DNA from: Vibrio intestinalis
Lineage (GTDB): Bacteria; Pseudomonadota; Gammaproteobacteria; Enterobacterales; Vibrionaceae
DNA: 64,000 nucleotides
NCBI RefSeq assembly: GCF_025195085.2
Contig: NZ_JANAVY020000007.1
Span: 62,001 to 126,000, forward strand
Direction of reading: 5' to 3'
The position numbers were made by a program, and so were the translations under genes. Position 1 is the stretch's first letter. Every line of letters begins with the position of its first letter. Shown here piece by piece: positions 28,450-37,426 of this stretch. The notes under the pieces were generated by a model, which worked only from the letters and a program-made list of their open reading frames with translations, ran no database searches and had not been told where the DNA came from.

Positions 28450-28465
28450 TGTGACGTGACTCGCA
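28450..28465. promoter_or_regulatory. CRP-like site in cti-porin region
   Basis: TGTGACGTGACTCGCA: perfect left half and TCGCA for TCACA on the right. About 400 bases before the porin ATG. Confidence 0.35.
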
Positions 28466-28867
28466 TTAGGCATCTTGTTATTGATAAATATGGCGTTTTG
28501 TTTGTCTGGTATATAATTTTGCAAAAATGATTCTTTACAGAGTTTGGTGAATTAAATTGCAAATAAATAATCAACATTAAGGAAAATGTGCTGCATTGAT
28601 GAATTTTGTTAATATTTGGTAACAGCTGTAAAATTGCGCATTTAGATAATTTTTTCTTTCAATTCTAATCTATCTGTTTGATTTATAAGGTTTAAGTTGA
28701 TTTGTCATTAGCAAAACTAATGAAATTGACAAAAAAAATATAATTCTGCAATCTACGCAACGAAATAAGTTTTTGTATCGATAAGTATATCAAAAACAAG
28801 GAAATTTCTATTTAAGTGGATTAGGGGACCATTGACGGACCCCGTAAATACAAGGTTGTAGATAATT

Positions 28868-29779
28868 ATGAAAAAAACACTACTAGCGTTGGCAGTGACA
28901 TCTGCCGCATCTATTGCAAGCACAGGCGCATTCGCAGATACAGGTCTAAACTCACTAACACATGAAGTGAAGGTGAATGATCACAGAGACGGTTACACGA
29001 AAACTGAGTGGACCCTTGGTAAGGGTTCTTACACTTTAAGTGAAAACGTTGACTTTCTTTTCGATGTCGATAAAGACTTCATCTCAAATCCAGGCGCAGA
29101 AAACCAAGAGGGTTGGGATACTCAATTTGGTTTGGCTCAATCAGCAGGCAGCTTCGGCAGCTTTGACCTAACGCTTTACTACCTATACCGTTACGATTCA
29201 GTTTACAAAGCGAATAATGGTGAGATTGACGCTCGTTATGACCAGTACATTATTGCGCCATTCTTTAGTACTGACGTAACCTTGTTTGATAATGATTTCT
29301 CATTTGGTATCGAACTATGGGCACAAGGCGGTAATACGCACTCAGACAGTAGTCTTCAAGCAATGAGCGGTGTAGAAACGAACTTTTACCTAAGTGGTGA
29401 TCTTTCTGAACACTGGAACCTGAGCTTGGCATGGTACAACTTTGGTTACTATACAGATGAAACCATTGATGAATACCACTACCAAGTGGGTACTGAGGAT
29501 TACCTAACGTATACTCTACCATTAACTGAAAAGTTAACGTTTAAGATAGAGAACTACATTGAAGCGTATCACACGCCTGAAACTGATGTGACAAAAGTAT
29601 ACTCGCACATCAAGCCATCGGTTACTTTCAGCCAAACTATCTCTGAAGGCGTTTCATTCCATGCTTCTGTAGCTTATGAAGTGGTTAGCTGGGACTACAA
29701 AGATGCTGGTGACGGCTCGGACGGTCAGTCAACTTCAAACAACAACGAATTTGAATTCGTAGTTGGCTTTAAGTTCTAA
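28868..29779 (+). CDS. Outer-membrane beta-barrel, OmpG-like porin
   Basis: A 303-residue protein with a clear signal peptide (cleavage after AFA, before DTG). The mature part alternates aromatic and polar residues in many short strands and ends in Phe (VVGFKF), the outer-membrane insertion signal. Size (about 280 mature) and strand pattern resemble OmpG-type monomeric porins that take up oligosaccharides; this is by resemblance only. AAGG precedes the ATG. It is followed by a strong hairpin and stands alone. Confidence 0.7.
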   Translation: MKKTLLALAVTSAASIASTGAFADTGLNSLTHEVKVNDHRDGYTKTEWTLGKGSYTLSENVDFLFDVDKDFISNPGAENQEGWDTQFGLAQSAGSFGSFDLTLYYLYRYDSVYKANNGEIDARYDQYIIAPFFSTDVTLFDNDFSFGIELWAQGGNTHSDSSLQAMSGVETNFYLSGDLSEHWNLSLAWYNFGYYTDETIDEYHYQVGTEDYLTYTLPLTEKLTFKIENYIEAYHTPETDVTKVYSHIKPSVTFSQTISEGVSFHASVAYEVVSWDYKDAGDGSDGQSTSNNNEFEFVVGFKF

Positions 29780-29801
29780 TCTAAGTATTTAGAACTCGTA
29801 A

Positions 29802-29831
29802 CAGGTGAACTTACACTGCCTTGTTCACCTG
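29802..29831 (+). terminator. Terminator of porin gene
   Basis: CAGGTGAAC with a 12-base loop and GTTCACCTG, 23 bases after the stop; the U-tract is weak. Confidence 0.6.
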
Positions 29832-29973
29832 TTACCCATTCACTTTTATTTCTATTCTGTTCCAGCTAATTCTAGCTTTCGCCCATCTTCCCAAATACAA
29901 GCCAGTTTATTCCAATCGTATTCCAACATTAATGTTTTAAGACTTGTGATTAATATTGTTCTCGAGTAGTGAT

Positions 29974-31170
29974 CTAATGCGCTTCTTTTTGAACTGTAGG
30001 CGTGCTCTCTTGGTAGGCCTTGATGAACATCGTCAGTGCGATTAACGCGCAGGTGATGGCCGCTAGGCTCAAAAGTAGGGTGGAACGGTAACCAAGGTAT
30101 TGAGAAATAACCCCCATAGTGCTGGTTCCTATCATGGTTCCAACTAGCATTGCGTTGGTGTAAATGGCCGAGGCTTTACCAATATTGTTGGGCGCATAGT
30201 CTTGCATGATGGTCACACCAAGCCCGACAAAAATACCGAAGTAGACACCATTAAATAGTTGCAGGGCCAGGAAACTTGGCATGCTATCGCAGTAATACAT
30301 GGCAATGTAAAAAAACGCGGCTGAGATAAAGCCCACTCTAAGAACACTCTCTTTTCCCCAGCGTCTGGCCCAGTTTACTGAAAGCAACATAATTGGGATC
30401 TCCACTGCTGCCGTTAGGCCAAGCAGGTAACCAGGGTATGAAGTTGGCATTCCAAGCTCTTGGGTAATCAGCAAAGGCATAGCGTTGATGTAAGTGCTAT
30501 TACCAATGTTTGCCAGTAGCACGATGCCAGCAAGTAACCATATTTTAGTCGGTAAGGTATTGCTGCTTTGCTCACGTATAGGTTTTGCAATCGGCTGCGG
30601 CGCTTTAAATAGCAATCCGACGAAGCAAAATACTAACAGAGCTAAGAAGGTAGCTAAGTAATAGTTGGTGGTAAAGCCAAGATGCTCGACAGACAAAAAG
30701 GCCAGTGGTGGGCCTACTATCCATAAAAGAGAAACTGAAGAACGCATTTGAGAATTAAGCTTGGTACTATCTTGCCCGCTGTTATCGGCGTAGTTTCTGA
30801 TGATGGTCAGAATTAACGGAATTGAAGATGAGGCAAATGGCATAACTAAGCAAGCAATGACAATTGCATGCCAAAACTCACTCGCAAGAGAAAAGCACAC
30901 AGCGGCGACTGCGATGGCACTCAGCGAAAACATAAATAGCTTTTTGCTCGAAACGCCTCGGTCAACTAATCCTGTCAGCTTTTGACTGACGATGACTGTC
31001 ATAAAAGAGCTGACAGTGGTGTAAATACCTAAATAGGCTGGTTCAGCATTCAGTCTCACGACTAGGAAAAGGCTCATTACAGGTAACACGAATGCAAAAG
31101 CGAGTGCCGTGATGCTGTTTGTTGCGAATAGCACCCCGTTTTGAACACGGGTTGAGGTTAGATCGATCAA
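29974..31170 (-). CDS. MFS efflux transporter, sugar efflux (Set)-like
   Basis: A 398-residue 12-segment MFS protein. The early AFAFVLPVMSLFLV segment, the polar NYADNSGQDS loop and the SLLWIVGPPLAFLS helix resemble the sugar efflux transporter (Set) family. It is downstream of the siderophore binding protein and TonB receptor on the same strand, but separated from them by a strong terminator. A role in siderophore export is possible, as MFS exporters often sit in such loci; the Set likeness argues for sugar or other small-molecule efflux. Confidence 0.6.
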   Translation of the reverse strand: MIDLTSTRVQNGVLFATNSITALAFAFVLPVMSLFLVVRLNAEPAYLGIYTTVSSFMTVIVSQKLTGLVDRGVSSKKLFMFSLSAIAVAAVCFSLASEFWHAIVIACLVMPFASSSIPLILTIIRNYADNSGQDSTKLNSQMRSSVSLLWIVGPPLAFLSVEHLGFTTNYYLATFLALLVFCFVGLLFKAPQPIAKPIREQSSNTLPTKIWLLAGIVLLANIGNSTYINAMPLLITQELGMPTSYPGYLLGLTAAVEIPIMLLSVNWARRWGKESVLRVGFISAAFFYIAMYYCDSMPSFLALQLFNGVYFGIFVGLGVTIMQDYAPNNIGKASAIYTNAMLVGTMIGTSTMGVISQYLGYRSTLLLSLAAITCALIALTMFIKAYQESTPTVQKEAH

Positions 31171-31284
31171 GCTGTATTACCAAGAAGGTTAGGGTATAGA
31201 TAATTGATTAGATACGATTTTAGGTTTGGATGAAATGTCAGTGGTACGCTATTAAATGAGAAATGGATCGCACAGTTAGGTAAG

Positions 31285-31313
31285 AAAGCCGCAATGCGAT
31301 TCATTGCGGCTTT
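31285..31313 (-). terminator. Terminator after siderophore-binding protein gene
   Basis: A 12-bp perfect stem AAAGCCGCAATG/CATTGCGGCTTT with a 5-base loop, just past the stop at 31320. Confidence 0.85.
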
Positions 31314-31319
31314 AAGGGA

Positions 31320-32222
31320 CTATTTCAGTACAGAATTCATGTCTTCAATCATAATCTGCGTGGCGGTAATACCACTGGCTGAGATATACCAAGCTTGCGG
31401 ATTGAGGTGGATAATTCGATCATTCTTTGCCGCATTAGTCTGGTTAATCAGCGCGTTATAAAACGTTTTCCGCGCTTCGCCAGATTCCTTACCGATAGCT
31501 CGGTCACGATCCATTACCAATAAGTAGTCAGGATTTGCCTGCGCGATGTATTCAAAGCTGACTAAATCACCATGGCTGAGGTTTTTGTCGTTAGCGATTG
31601 ACTCTTTGAAACCGAAGATATCAAAGATTGCGCTATAGCGAGAGCCTGCACCAAAAGTAGCAACATTACCGCCGTTGGTCATGACCATCAGTGCATGCGC
31701 GTCTCGGCTTTTGGCCCTTGCATTGACGAGTTCGATATCGGCTTGGGTTTGGCTAATGATCTTCTCTATATCCGCTTCACGTTCAAAGATTTTGCCAATC
31801 ATGCGCCATGCTGCCTGCGTCGATGGCCAATAGTTTTGGGCATTGACCATAAACACAACGGTAGGTGCGATTTTACTTAGCTCATCTATCGATTCCGAAC
31901 TACGATTACTGGCGATAATCAAATCCGGTTTTAGCGTAAAAATGGCTTCAAAGTTCGGCTCGTGCAATGACCCAACAGCCGCGTACTCATCCGCTTGGTA
32001 TTGACTCAAATAGTCAGGCATCGGGGCTTTGACCACACCAATAGGCTCTATATCAAGTTTGTTGAGAACGTCTAGCGTATCCATACCCAGTACAATAACC
32101 TGCTGTGGTTTAGTCTCCAAAGTCGTTTTACCAAGCGGGTGCTCAACCGTGATTTGCTTAGCAAATGACATGGCAGAGAATCCGACTAAAGCCGCAACTA
32201 AAATCCCTTTTATCGTTTTCAT
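31320..32222 (-). CDS. Iron-siderophore ABC transporter substrate-binding protein
   Basis: A 300-residue class III binding protein of the FatB/CeuE/VctP type. Signal peptide KGILVAALVGFSAMSFA, then the two lobes joined by a long helix; VIVLGMDTLDVLNKLDIEPIGVV and FEAIFTLKPDLIIAS are typical. It lacks a lipobox and should be soluble in the periplasm. It follows the TonB receptor by 10 bases, so both form one message under the Fur box. No permease or ATPase gene is next to it, so it must hand its ligand to components encoded elsewhere. A match to V. cholerae VctP is likely but not provable here. Confidence 0.82.
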   Translation of the reverse strand: MKTIKGILVAALVGFSAMSFAKQITVEHPLGKTTLETKPQQVIVLGMDTLDVLNKLDIEPIGVVKAPMPDYLSQYQADEYAAVGSLHEPNFEAIFTLKPDLIIASNRSSESIDELSKIAPTVVFMVNAQNYWPSTQAAWRMIGKIFEREADIEKIISQTQADIELVNARAKSRDAHALMVMTNGGNVATFGAGSRYSAIFDIFGFKESIANDKNLSHGDLVSFEYIAQANPDYLLVMDRDRAIGKESGEARKTFYNALINQTNAAKNDRIIHLNPQAWYISASGITATQIMIEDMNSVLK

Positions 32223-32232
32223 GGCTTACCTA

Positions 32233-34149
32233 CTAAAATGCGTAACTGAGATTGAATCGGAAGTCACGGCCTGCGGCCGCATAACCTTGTGCAACGGGAC
32301 TACCCACGTACTCGATGTAGGTACCGTGGTCAAAGTAGTATTTGTCGAACAGGTTTTTAACCGAGAGGGTTAACAAGAGTTCTTCATTAGGCACTGGTTG
32401 CCATTGCGCGTAAATGTCATGCACGCCGTAACCGGGTTTTTCTGGGTATTGAGTAACGTCATAGACATCTTCAAGGCGTTCAACAAAGGTGCCTGTCCAA
32501 CCAAACTCCAATCCTTGCATTACACTGTAGTTGATATCCAGTACCCATGTATCACCAATAGAAGTACCCAAGTTCATGTGGCCGTCAGTGAGAGGGTCAC
32601 CATTTAGCTCTGGGCGAGATTGGCTGTAGCTCAACTGACCAGATAACTCACCATAGTATGCGCCGATGTATGCGGTAATACCTTGGTTCTCAAACTTACC
32701 TATGTTCGTGAACGTACCGTCTTTGCCAACCACATCTTTAATTTCGCTGTCGAACAGCGTCACACCTGCGTACAGATTATCGCCTTGGAACTTCGCGCCA
32801 ATTTCAGCATTCTTTGCAGTTTCAGGTTTACGATCTGGGTCGTTCTTTGCGTAATCAATCAAGAATAGTTCTTTGGCCGTTTGTCCACGAAATGCCTCTG
32901 CATAGGATGCAAACAGAGATAGGCCATTTTCAAATTGGTAATCAATGCCAACATTTGGACTAAAGCCTGATGAGTCGAAGTTTTGATTAATGTTATCGGT
33001 CAGTTCGTAAGAGTCGTAACGGGCCCCCGCGGTAATTAGCAATGCTTGGCTAACTTGCCAATCGTTCTGGAGGAAGAAACCGTAGATCTTGCCTTTTTCG
33101 TAATCGGTTTTATCTCCGTCCCATTGAGTCGAAAATTCGGATTGGTCATCGATATAGTCAACACCAATGACTAATGTGTGTTGACCAAGTTGCGCGGTGT
33201 TAAATAGTTTGGCACCGAAGGTTTCGATATTGCCGTCGCTAGTACCAAAACGAGGGTTATTTAGGTGGGCAATTCGATTTTTGGTGTTGTAGAGTGTTGC
33301 ATCTAACTTAATATAGTCGCTATGGCTGAACACGTAATTTGCGGTTAGCGTTTCTCGGTCGGCTTCTTGTTCAAGAGGTTCATTCTTAAAGCTTGGTACA
33401 AAGTGAGGCTTGTTTAAGCGGGTGCCATTGTCGATACGAAAATCGTAACCCAAAGAGATATAGTGTTTTTCATTGATGTCGCCCGATAATTTAATTAGGC
33501 CAACTTGTTGTTCAGCTGCGGTGTAGGGCTGCTCTTCGCCTCGGCCATCTTCCAAGTTTTCTTGATCGACATAAGTATATGAAGCAAGTAAGCCTAAACC
33601 ATCAGACACTTCGCCAAATAAGCTCACAGAACCTTTATAACCACTGGTATTGTAGTAGTAGCCGGCTTTTACTTTAGCGCCGAATTGATTGCCGTTATGC
33701 AGAAGGTCGTGGGCATCTTTGGTTTTAAATTGAATTGCACCACCTAATGCTCCAGGGCCATTAGTCGCTCGGCCCGCGCCCGCGGCTACTTCCACTTGTT
33801 TAATGAGTTCAGGTTCGATGGAGATCCGACCTTGGTGGTGGAACAAGCTACTGGTTTGCTGCGCACCGTCAATGGTAACATTGAGCATGGTATCTTCAAG
33901 GCCACGCACATAGAGTTTTTGTGTGATGCCAGCAGAACCACCGACAGTCACTTCAGGTGTTTTACGAAAGACATCTTGTAGATCGCTGGCTTGATGTTTG
34001 TCCAAATCATCTGAGCTAATGACTGCATCAATGCCTGCCATTTTTTGTCCAACAATTTCGACAACTTCCGGTTGTTGTTCTGCTAGTGTTGGGGTTGAAA
34101 TAGCACATACGGCCAGTGCTAGTGGGCTGATTTTAAATACGGTATCCAT
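32233..34149 (-). CDS. TonB-dependent siderophore receptor
   Basis: A 638-residue outer-membrane receptor. Signal peptide LALAVCAISTPTLA, then a TonB box-like VVEIVG, a plug domain to about residue 150 (LYVRGLEDTMLNVTIDG), and a 22-strand barrel ending in LSYAF. A motif FRGQTAKELF near residue 430 followed by PETAKNAEIGAKF resembles the barrel region of catechol or haem receptors, without being a clean FRAP box. The ATG has GGAGG 9 bases upstream. A Fur box lies in the promoter. It is the first gene of an iron uptake operon with the binding protein. Confidence 0.85.
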   Translation of the reverse strand: MDTVFKISPLALAVCAISTPTLAEQQPEVVEIVGQKMAGIDAVISSDDLDKHQASDLQDVFRKTPEVTVGGSAGITQKLYVRGLEDTMLNVTIDGAQQTSSLFHHQGRISIEPELIKQVEVAAGAGRATNGPGALGGAIQFKTKDAHDLLHNGNQFGAKVKAGYYYNTSGYKGSVSLFGEVSDGLGLLASYTYVDQENLEDGRGEEQPYTAAEQQVGLIKLSGDINEKHYISLGYDFRIDNGTRLNKPHFVPSFKNEPLEQEADRETLTANYVFSHSDYIKLDATLYNTKNRIAHLNNPRFGTSDGNIETFGAKLFNTAQLGQHTLVIGVDYIDDQSEFSTQWDGDKTDYEKGKIYGFFLQNDWQVSQALLITAGARYDSYELTDNINQNFDSSGFSPNVGIDYQFENGLSLFASYAEAFRGQTAKELFLIDYAKNDPDRKPETAKNAEIGAKFQGDNLYAGVTLFDSEIKDVVGKDGTFTNIGKFENQGITAYIGAYYGELSGQLSYSQSRPELNGDPLTDGHMNLGTSIGDTWVLDINYSVMQGLEFGWTGTFVERLEDVYDVTQYPEKPGYGVHDIYAQWQPVPNEELLLTLSVKNLFDKYYFDHGTYIEYVGSPVAQGYAAAGRDFRFNLSYAF

Positions 34150-34173
34150 TTTACCGTAACCTCCGCTTGAAAT

Positions 34174-34192
34174 TAATGAGAATAATTATCAA
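34174..34192 (-). promoter_or_regulatory. Fur box before the TonB receptor gene
   Basis: On the minus strand it reads TTGATAATTATTCTCATTA, close to the GATAATGATAATCATTATC consensus, 25-45 bases before the receptor start. This indicates iron repression of receptor and binding protein. Confidence 0.7.
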
Positions 34193-34347
34193 GTGGATTC
34201 TGTCGGTTTAGATAATTTGAGTAAACGAACTTTACAACTGTTACATATCAGTGACAAAGGACATAGATGTGGCAATCGATATAGCACTCGAACTTAACGT
34301 TATTCTAAGCCGTTCTATAGGAATTAAGCACATTTTAATACATCGGT

Positions 34348-34382
34348 AGCGCCATCATTACTAGCGGTAATGGTATGGCGCT
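34348..34382 (-). terminator. Stem-loop after the sensor kinase gene
   Basis: AGCGCCAT / ATGGCGCT with an inner CATTAC/GTAATG stem. It is strong but lacks an immediate U-run; it probably marks the 3' end of the kinase message. Confidence 0.5.
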
Positions 34383-34409
34383 GTTGAAATGTAGAATTAG
34401 CTGATCAGT

Positions 34410-35744
34410 TTAAACGGGTAAGGTAATCACCATGTCTAAGCCGTGATTGGATCGGTTTTGAGCTAAAACAGTACCGTTGACTGCTTCAATATGACGCTTG
34501 GCGAGCGCAAGGCCCACACCAAAACCTTTGCGCGACCCTTTTTGCTTACCGGTTTTAAAGAATGGCCTGAATATAGTGGTGGTTAACTGCGGATCAATAC
34601 CGGGGCCTGTATCAGAAATGGTGAGTTCAATTGCGCCTTGTTTCTCTGTAATTTGAATAAGCAATATATCTCCGGCAGGGGTATATCTTAAGCCGTTACG
34701 AATAATGTTCTCCAGCGCTTGCGCTAACGCTCTTTGATTAGAGTGCTGTAAGGGGAGCGTCGGTGGTAAGTGATAAGAGATTGCTCGGTCTGGGTACTCG
34801 AAACGGGCATCTTCGATAATACTTTCTAGTAGCTCAGTAAGGTCAAATGACTCTTTGCATAAGTTGGGTTGTTCATTTTCGAGCCAGGCTAATGTCAATG
34901 TGTCTTCTGCCATTTGTCGCATGGTGGTGACTTCTTTACGAATCCTCTCAAGCATGGTTTCAGTGTCGATGTGTTTTTCTACACAATCGGCCGCCATTTC
35001 GACTCTTGCTAGTGGCGTGCGGATTTCATGGGACATTTCGGCGATTAAGTTTCGGTTGTGATCAATTACGGTTGAGGTTCGCTCCGCCATAGCGTCAAAT
35101 GTGCGCGCGACTTGGCTCAACTCATCTTCGCCTAAATGAATTTGATGCCCGACACGAGTTTGATAGTTACCTTGGCTAAATTCTTTAGTTGCTCTGTGCA
35201 GATATTTTATTGGGCGCATTACATGCCGATAGATATAAATGGTGAGAGAGAGCAATGTAATAAACGGAATAACAAATCTAAACAGCCAAAATGCATAGGA
35301 CATGTAAGTACCTGGGCGCATTCGCTGTGGAAGAATGATTAAGAAATGATGGTTAGGTTGGGTAAATGCGACCTCCATAATGGGGTTTTCTGCAAAGTAG
35401 AGGTGGATTTTCCACTCTACACTCCTACCTAGGCCATACCCAGCCCAAAAACGTTCATTCAAATCATCGCCGGCGAGCACATTCACTTGGGTTTTTACCA
35501 CCGTCGCCCATGTGTTTTCTCGCTCCGAAAGTTGTTTGAGCCAGGTTTCAAGCGCTTGTAGATCTCCTTGATTAAATAAAGATTGTGCTTGTGCGCCCCA
35601 ATTAAGGATCTCTTGCCGATGCTCTTCTGCGATAAAACTCATCTTCTCGTCTGAGAGAATTGCCGCACTGTGCAGCAAAGAGAAAAAGCCCACACCACCC
35701 AAAGACAGGACAACAAACAATCGCCAGAAAAGATGCTTTTTCAT
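34410..35744 (-). CDS. Sensor histidine kinase (EnvZ/CpxA type)
   Basis: A 444-residue kinase. Membrane segments lie at about 7-29 and 152-172 with a roughly 120-residue periplasmic sensor between; then HAMP (about 173-225), phosphoacceptor His239 in AEMSHEIRTPLARVEM, N-box NIIRNGLRY, DTGPGI and GFGVGLALA. It overlaps the regulator upstream by ATGA, so they form a pair. The signal is unknown; an M23 envelope peptidase is divergent from the pair, which hints at envelope stress or a cationic peptide signal. Confidence 0.88.
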   Translation of the reverse strand: MKKHLFWRLFVVLSLGGVGFFSLLHSAAILSDEKMSFIAEEHRQEILNWGAQAQSLFNQGDLQALETWLKQLSERENTWATVVKTQVNVLAGDDLNERFWAGYGLGRSVEWKIHLYFAENPIMEVAFTQPNHHFLIILPQRMRPGTYMSYAFWLFRFVIPFITLLSLTIYIYRHVMRPIKYLHRATKEFSQGNYQTRVGHQIHLGEDELSQVARTFDAMAERTSTVIDHNRNLIAEMSHEIRTPLARVEMAADCVEKHIDTETMLERIRKEVTTMRQMAEDTLTLAWLENEQPNLCKESFDLTELLESIIEDARFEYPDRAISYHLPPTLPLQHSNQRALAQALENIIRNGLRYTPAGDILLIQITEKQGAIELTISDTGPGIDPQLTTTIFRPFFKTGKQKGSRKGFGVGLALAKRHIEAVNGTVLAQNRSNHGLDMVITLPV

Positions 35745-36505
35745 TTTACTAGGTATCCCTTACCGTGCACGGTTTTGATTCTGTCTTGGCTCATCCCTAA
35801 ATTGGTGAGTGTTTTGCGTATTCGGCTAAGGTGCATATCTAATGCGCGGTCGTATGGGCTAAAGTCACGCTCTAAAACCGCTTGATAGAGATAAGGTTTG
35901 CTCTGCACTTGGCCTGAATTTTGTACCAAGGTCCATAGCAACTTAAACTGAATTGGCGTCAACACGACATCTTGCTCGCCTTCATCGCTGCGAACGGTAA
36001 CCGTGTGTTGTTGTCGGTCTAGTACGATTTCGTGATGGGACAAGTGTCGAGATGAAGAGGACAAGTGGTTGACTGCCTGAGTTCGGCGCAGCACTGCTTC
36101 GATTCTCAAACTGACTTCTTCAAAGTTGCAAGGTTTGCTTATGTAGTCGTCAGCGCCATAGCGTAACCCTTTAATGCGATGTTCCTCTGCGCCATAGGCG
36201 GTCAGCATGATAACAGGCGTTTTAGATTGCGTACGCACGGCATTGAGGATCTCAAATCCGTCGACATTAGGCAGGTTGATGTCTAAGAGCACCAAGTCAA
36301 AGCGGTGATGACTTAAAACACTGAGTGCTTTTTCACCACAGTCCAAACTGGTGACATGATAGTGTTGACTGCATAGGAGTGAAGAAAGTTGGTGGTTCAA
36401 TGCAGGATCATCTTCAACAAGAAGAATTGTGGTGGCGGTTTGCGAACCGTGCTGCGCAGTCAACATGCTTGCACCGTGCGTTCCTTGGCTTAATGTATCA
36501 AACAT
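35741..36505 (-). CDS. OmpR-family response regulator
   Basis: About 254 residues with the ATG chosen. Receiver: EDD at 31-33, phosphorylated Asp75 (LVLLDINLPN), Thr/Lys switch in VIMLTAYG and YISKPC. Winged-helix domain with LTPIQFKLLWTLVQNSG and the recognition region RALDMHLSRIRKTL. The N-terminus before the receiver is about 25 residues longer than usual and not conserved in appearance; starts at 36466 or further upstream are possible, and no SD is decisive. Pairs with the kinase that follows. Confidence 0.85.
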   Translation of the reverse strand: MFDTLSQGTHGASMLTAQHGSQTATTILLVEDDPALNHQLSSLLCSQHYHVTSLDCGEKALSVLSHHRFDLVLLDINLPNVDGFEILNAVRTQSKTPVIMLTAYGAEEHRIKGLRYGADDYISKPCNFEEVSLRIEAVLRRTQAVNHLSSSSRHLSHHEIVLDRQQHTVTVRSDEGEQDVVLTPIQFKLLWTLVQNSGQVQSKPYLYQAVLERDFSPYDRALDMHLSRIRKTLTNLGMSQDRIKTVHGKGYLVK

Positions 36506-36769
36506 AATCGCTTGGGCTTGGTTGATAATGGTTCGTATTATCAATAATTTTGAGGTGAGTTTCAATTCAAGCTTGTTGAGGTGACACGTATTTAAGCCAA
36601 TCACTCAGGAGTGTCTTAGGTTTTAGACGAGTATTTCTGAGTGTCGTGACGTTAAGGACGAAGATTAAGTTTCGATTAATAATTTTTATAATGATTCTAT
36701 TGTCACTTAACTGTTTGAGTTTATTGCTTATCTTAGAGGCCGATAGCTTATTTAGTAGAGGAGTGAAGT

Positions 36770-37426
36770 TTGAAGCGTCGTCAGTGGTTTCCTTTTTGTT
36801 GTGTATTGATGTTGGTTGCCGTGTTTGGAGGCGCAAAGTTTTACGATAATTGGCAAAAGCAGCAAGTCATGGAAAGGGAGCAAATTACACAGCGTCAGTT
36901 AGATAAGACAATGGCATCAATGCGGGAGTCTTTCCAGTTCCCTATGCCGAGTTCGGGTGTTATTCAAGATTACGGTGAGTTTGGCCAAGTGCCACAGTTT
37001 GCTAACTCATATCACTCGGCAATCGACTACTATGCGCTGCCTGGCGATCCGGTTTATGCGGTTGCAGGTGGTAATGTTTATTTTGTCGGTGAACAGGAGG
37101 CATATGGTGGATTGATCATCATCGACCATCCTCAAAATGGTCTGTACTCTTTATATGGGCATGTATCTAAACGTCGTTGGCTGATTGACCAACCCACCGT
37201 TAAAAAGGGCCAATTAATCGGTTATATCGCTGATGTTGATGAAGGGTATGGAATCGGAACTGTGCCGCACCTTCACTTTACAATGCGTATCGGCAGCCCA
37301 GATGACTACCCAGCATTAGGACAAGGTAATTGGATGGCAGGTTACACCGACAAACATCCGGTATTTTATGACTTTATCGACCCCGCTAAGTTTATTTCTC
37401 AATCAAAGCAGCGAGTTAGTGATTAA
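36770..37426 (+). CDS. M23-family metallopeptidase (LytM domain)
   Basis: A 218-residue envelope protein. An uncleaved N-terminal membrane anchor or signal (FPFCCVLMLVAVFGGA) is followed by a short helical stalk and the M23 fold: HSAID (zinc His82, Asp86), LYGHVSK (His131) and PHLHFTM (His167, His169). All zinc ligands are present, so it should be an active peptidoglycan cross-link endopeptidase rather than a degenerate activator. Start is TTG with AGAGGAG 6 bases upstream. Its last 11 bases overlap the end of the convergent nuclease gene. Confidence 0.85.
   Translation: MKRRQWFPFCCVLMLVAVFGGAKFYDNWQKQQVMEREQITQRQLDKTMASMRESFQFPMPSSGVIQDYGEFGQVPQFANSYHSAIDYYALPGDPVYAVAGGNVYFVGEQEAYGGLIIIDHPQNGLYSLYGHVSKRRWLIDQPTVKKGQLIGYIADVDEGYGIGTVPHLHFTMRIGSPDDYPALGQGNWMAGYTDKHPVFYDFIDPAKFISQSKQRVSD

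Larger units (their letters stand above)
28063..28867. other. Long AT-rich divergent intergenic region (cti / porin)
   Basis: About 800 bases with no credible gene. Candidate sites: an inverted repeat TGACCA-ATC-TGGTCA at 28163-28177, 100 bases before cti; a CRP-like TGTGA-CGTGAC-TCGCA at 28450-28465 (one mismatch to the TGTGA-N6-TCACA consensus); and a TTGACA at 28726-28731 that could be a -35 box for the porin. The length suggests heavy regulation of the porin gene or an unnoticed small RNA. Confidence 0.4.
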
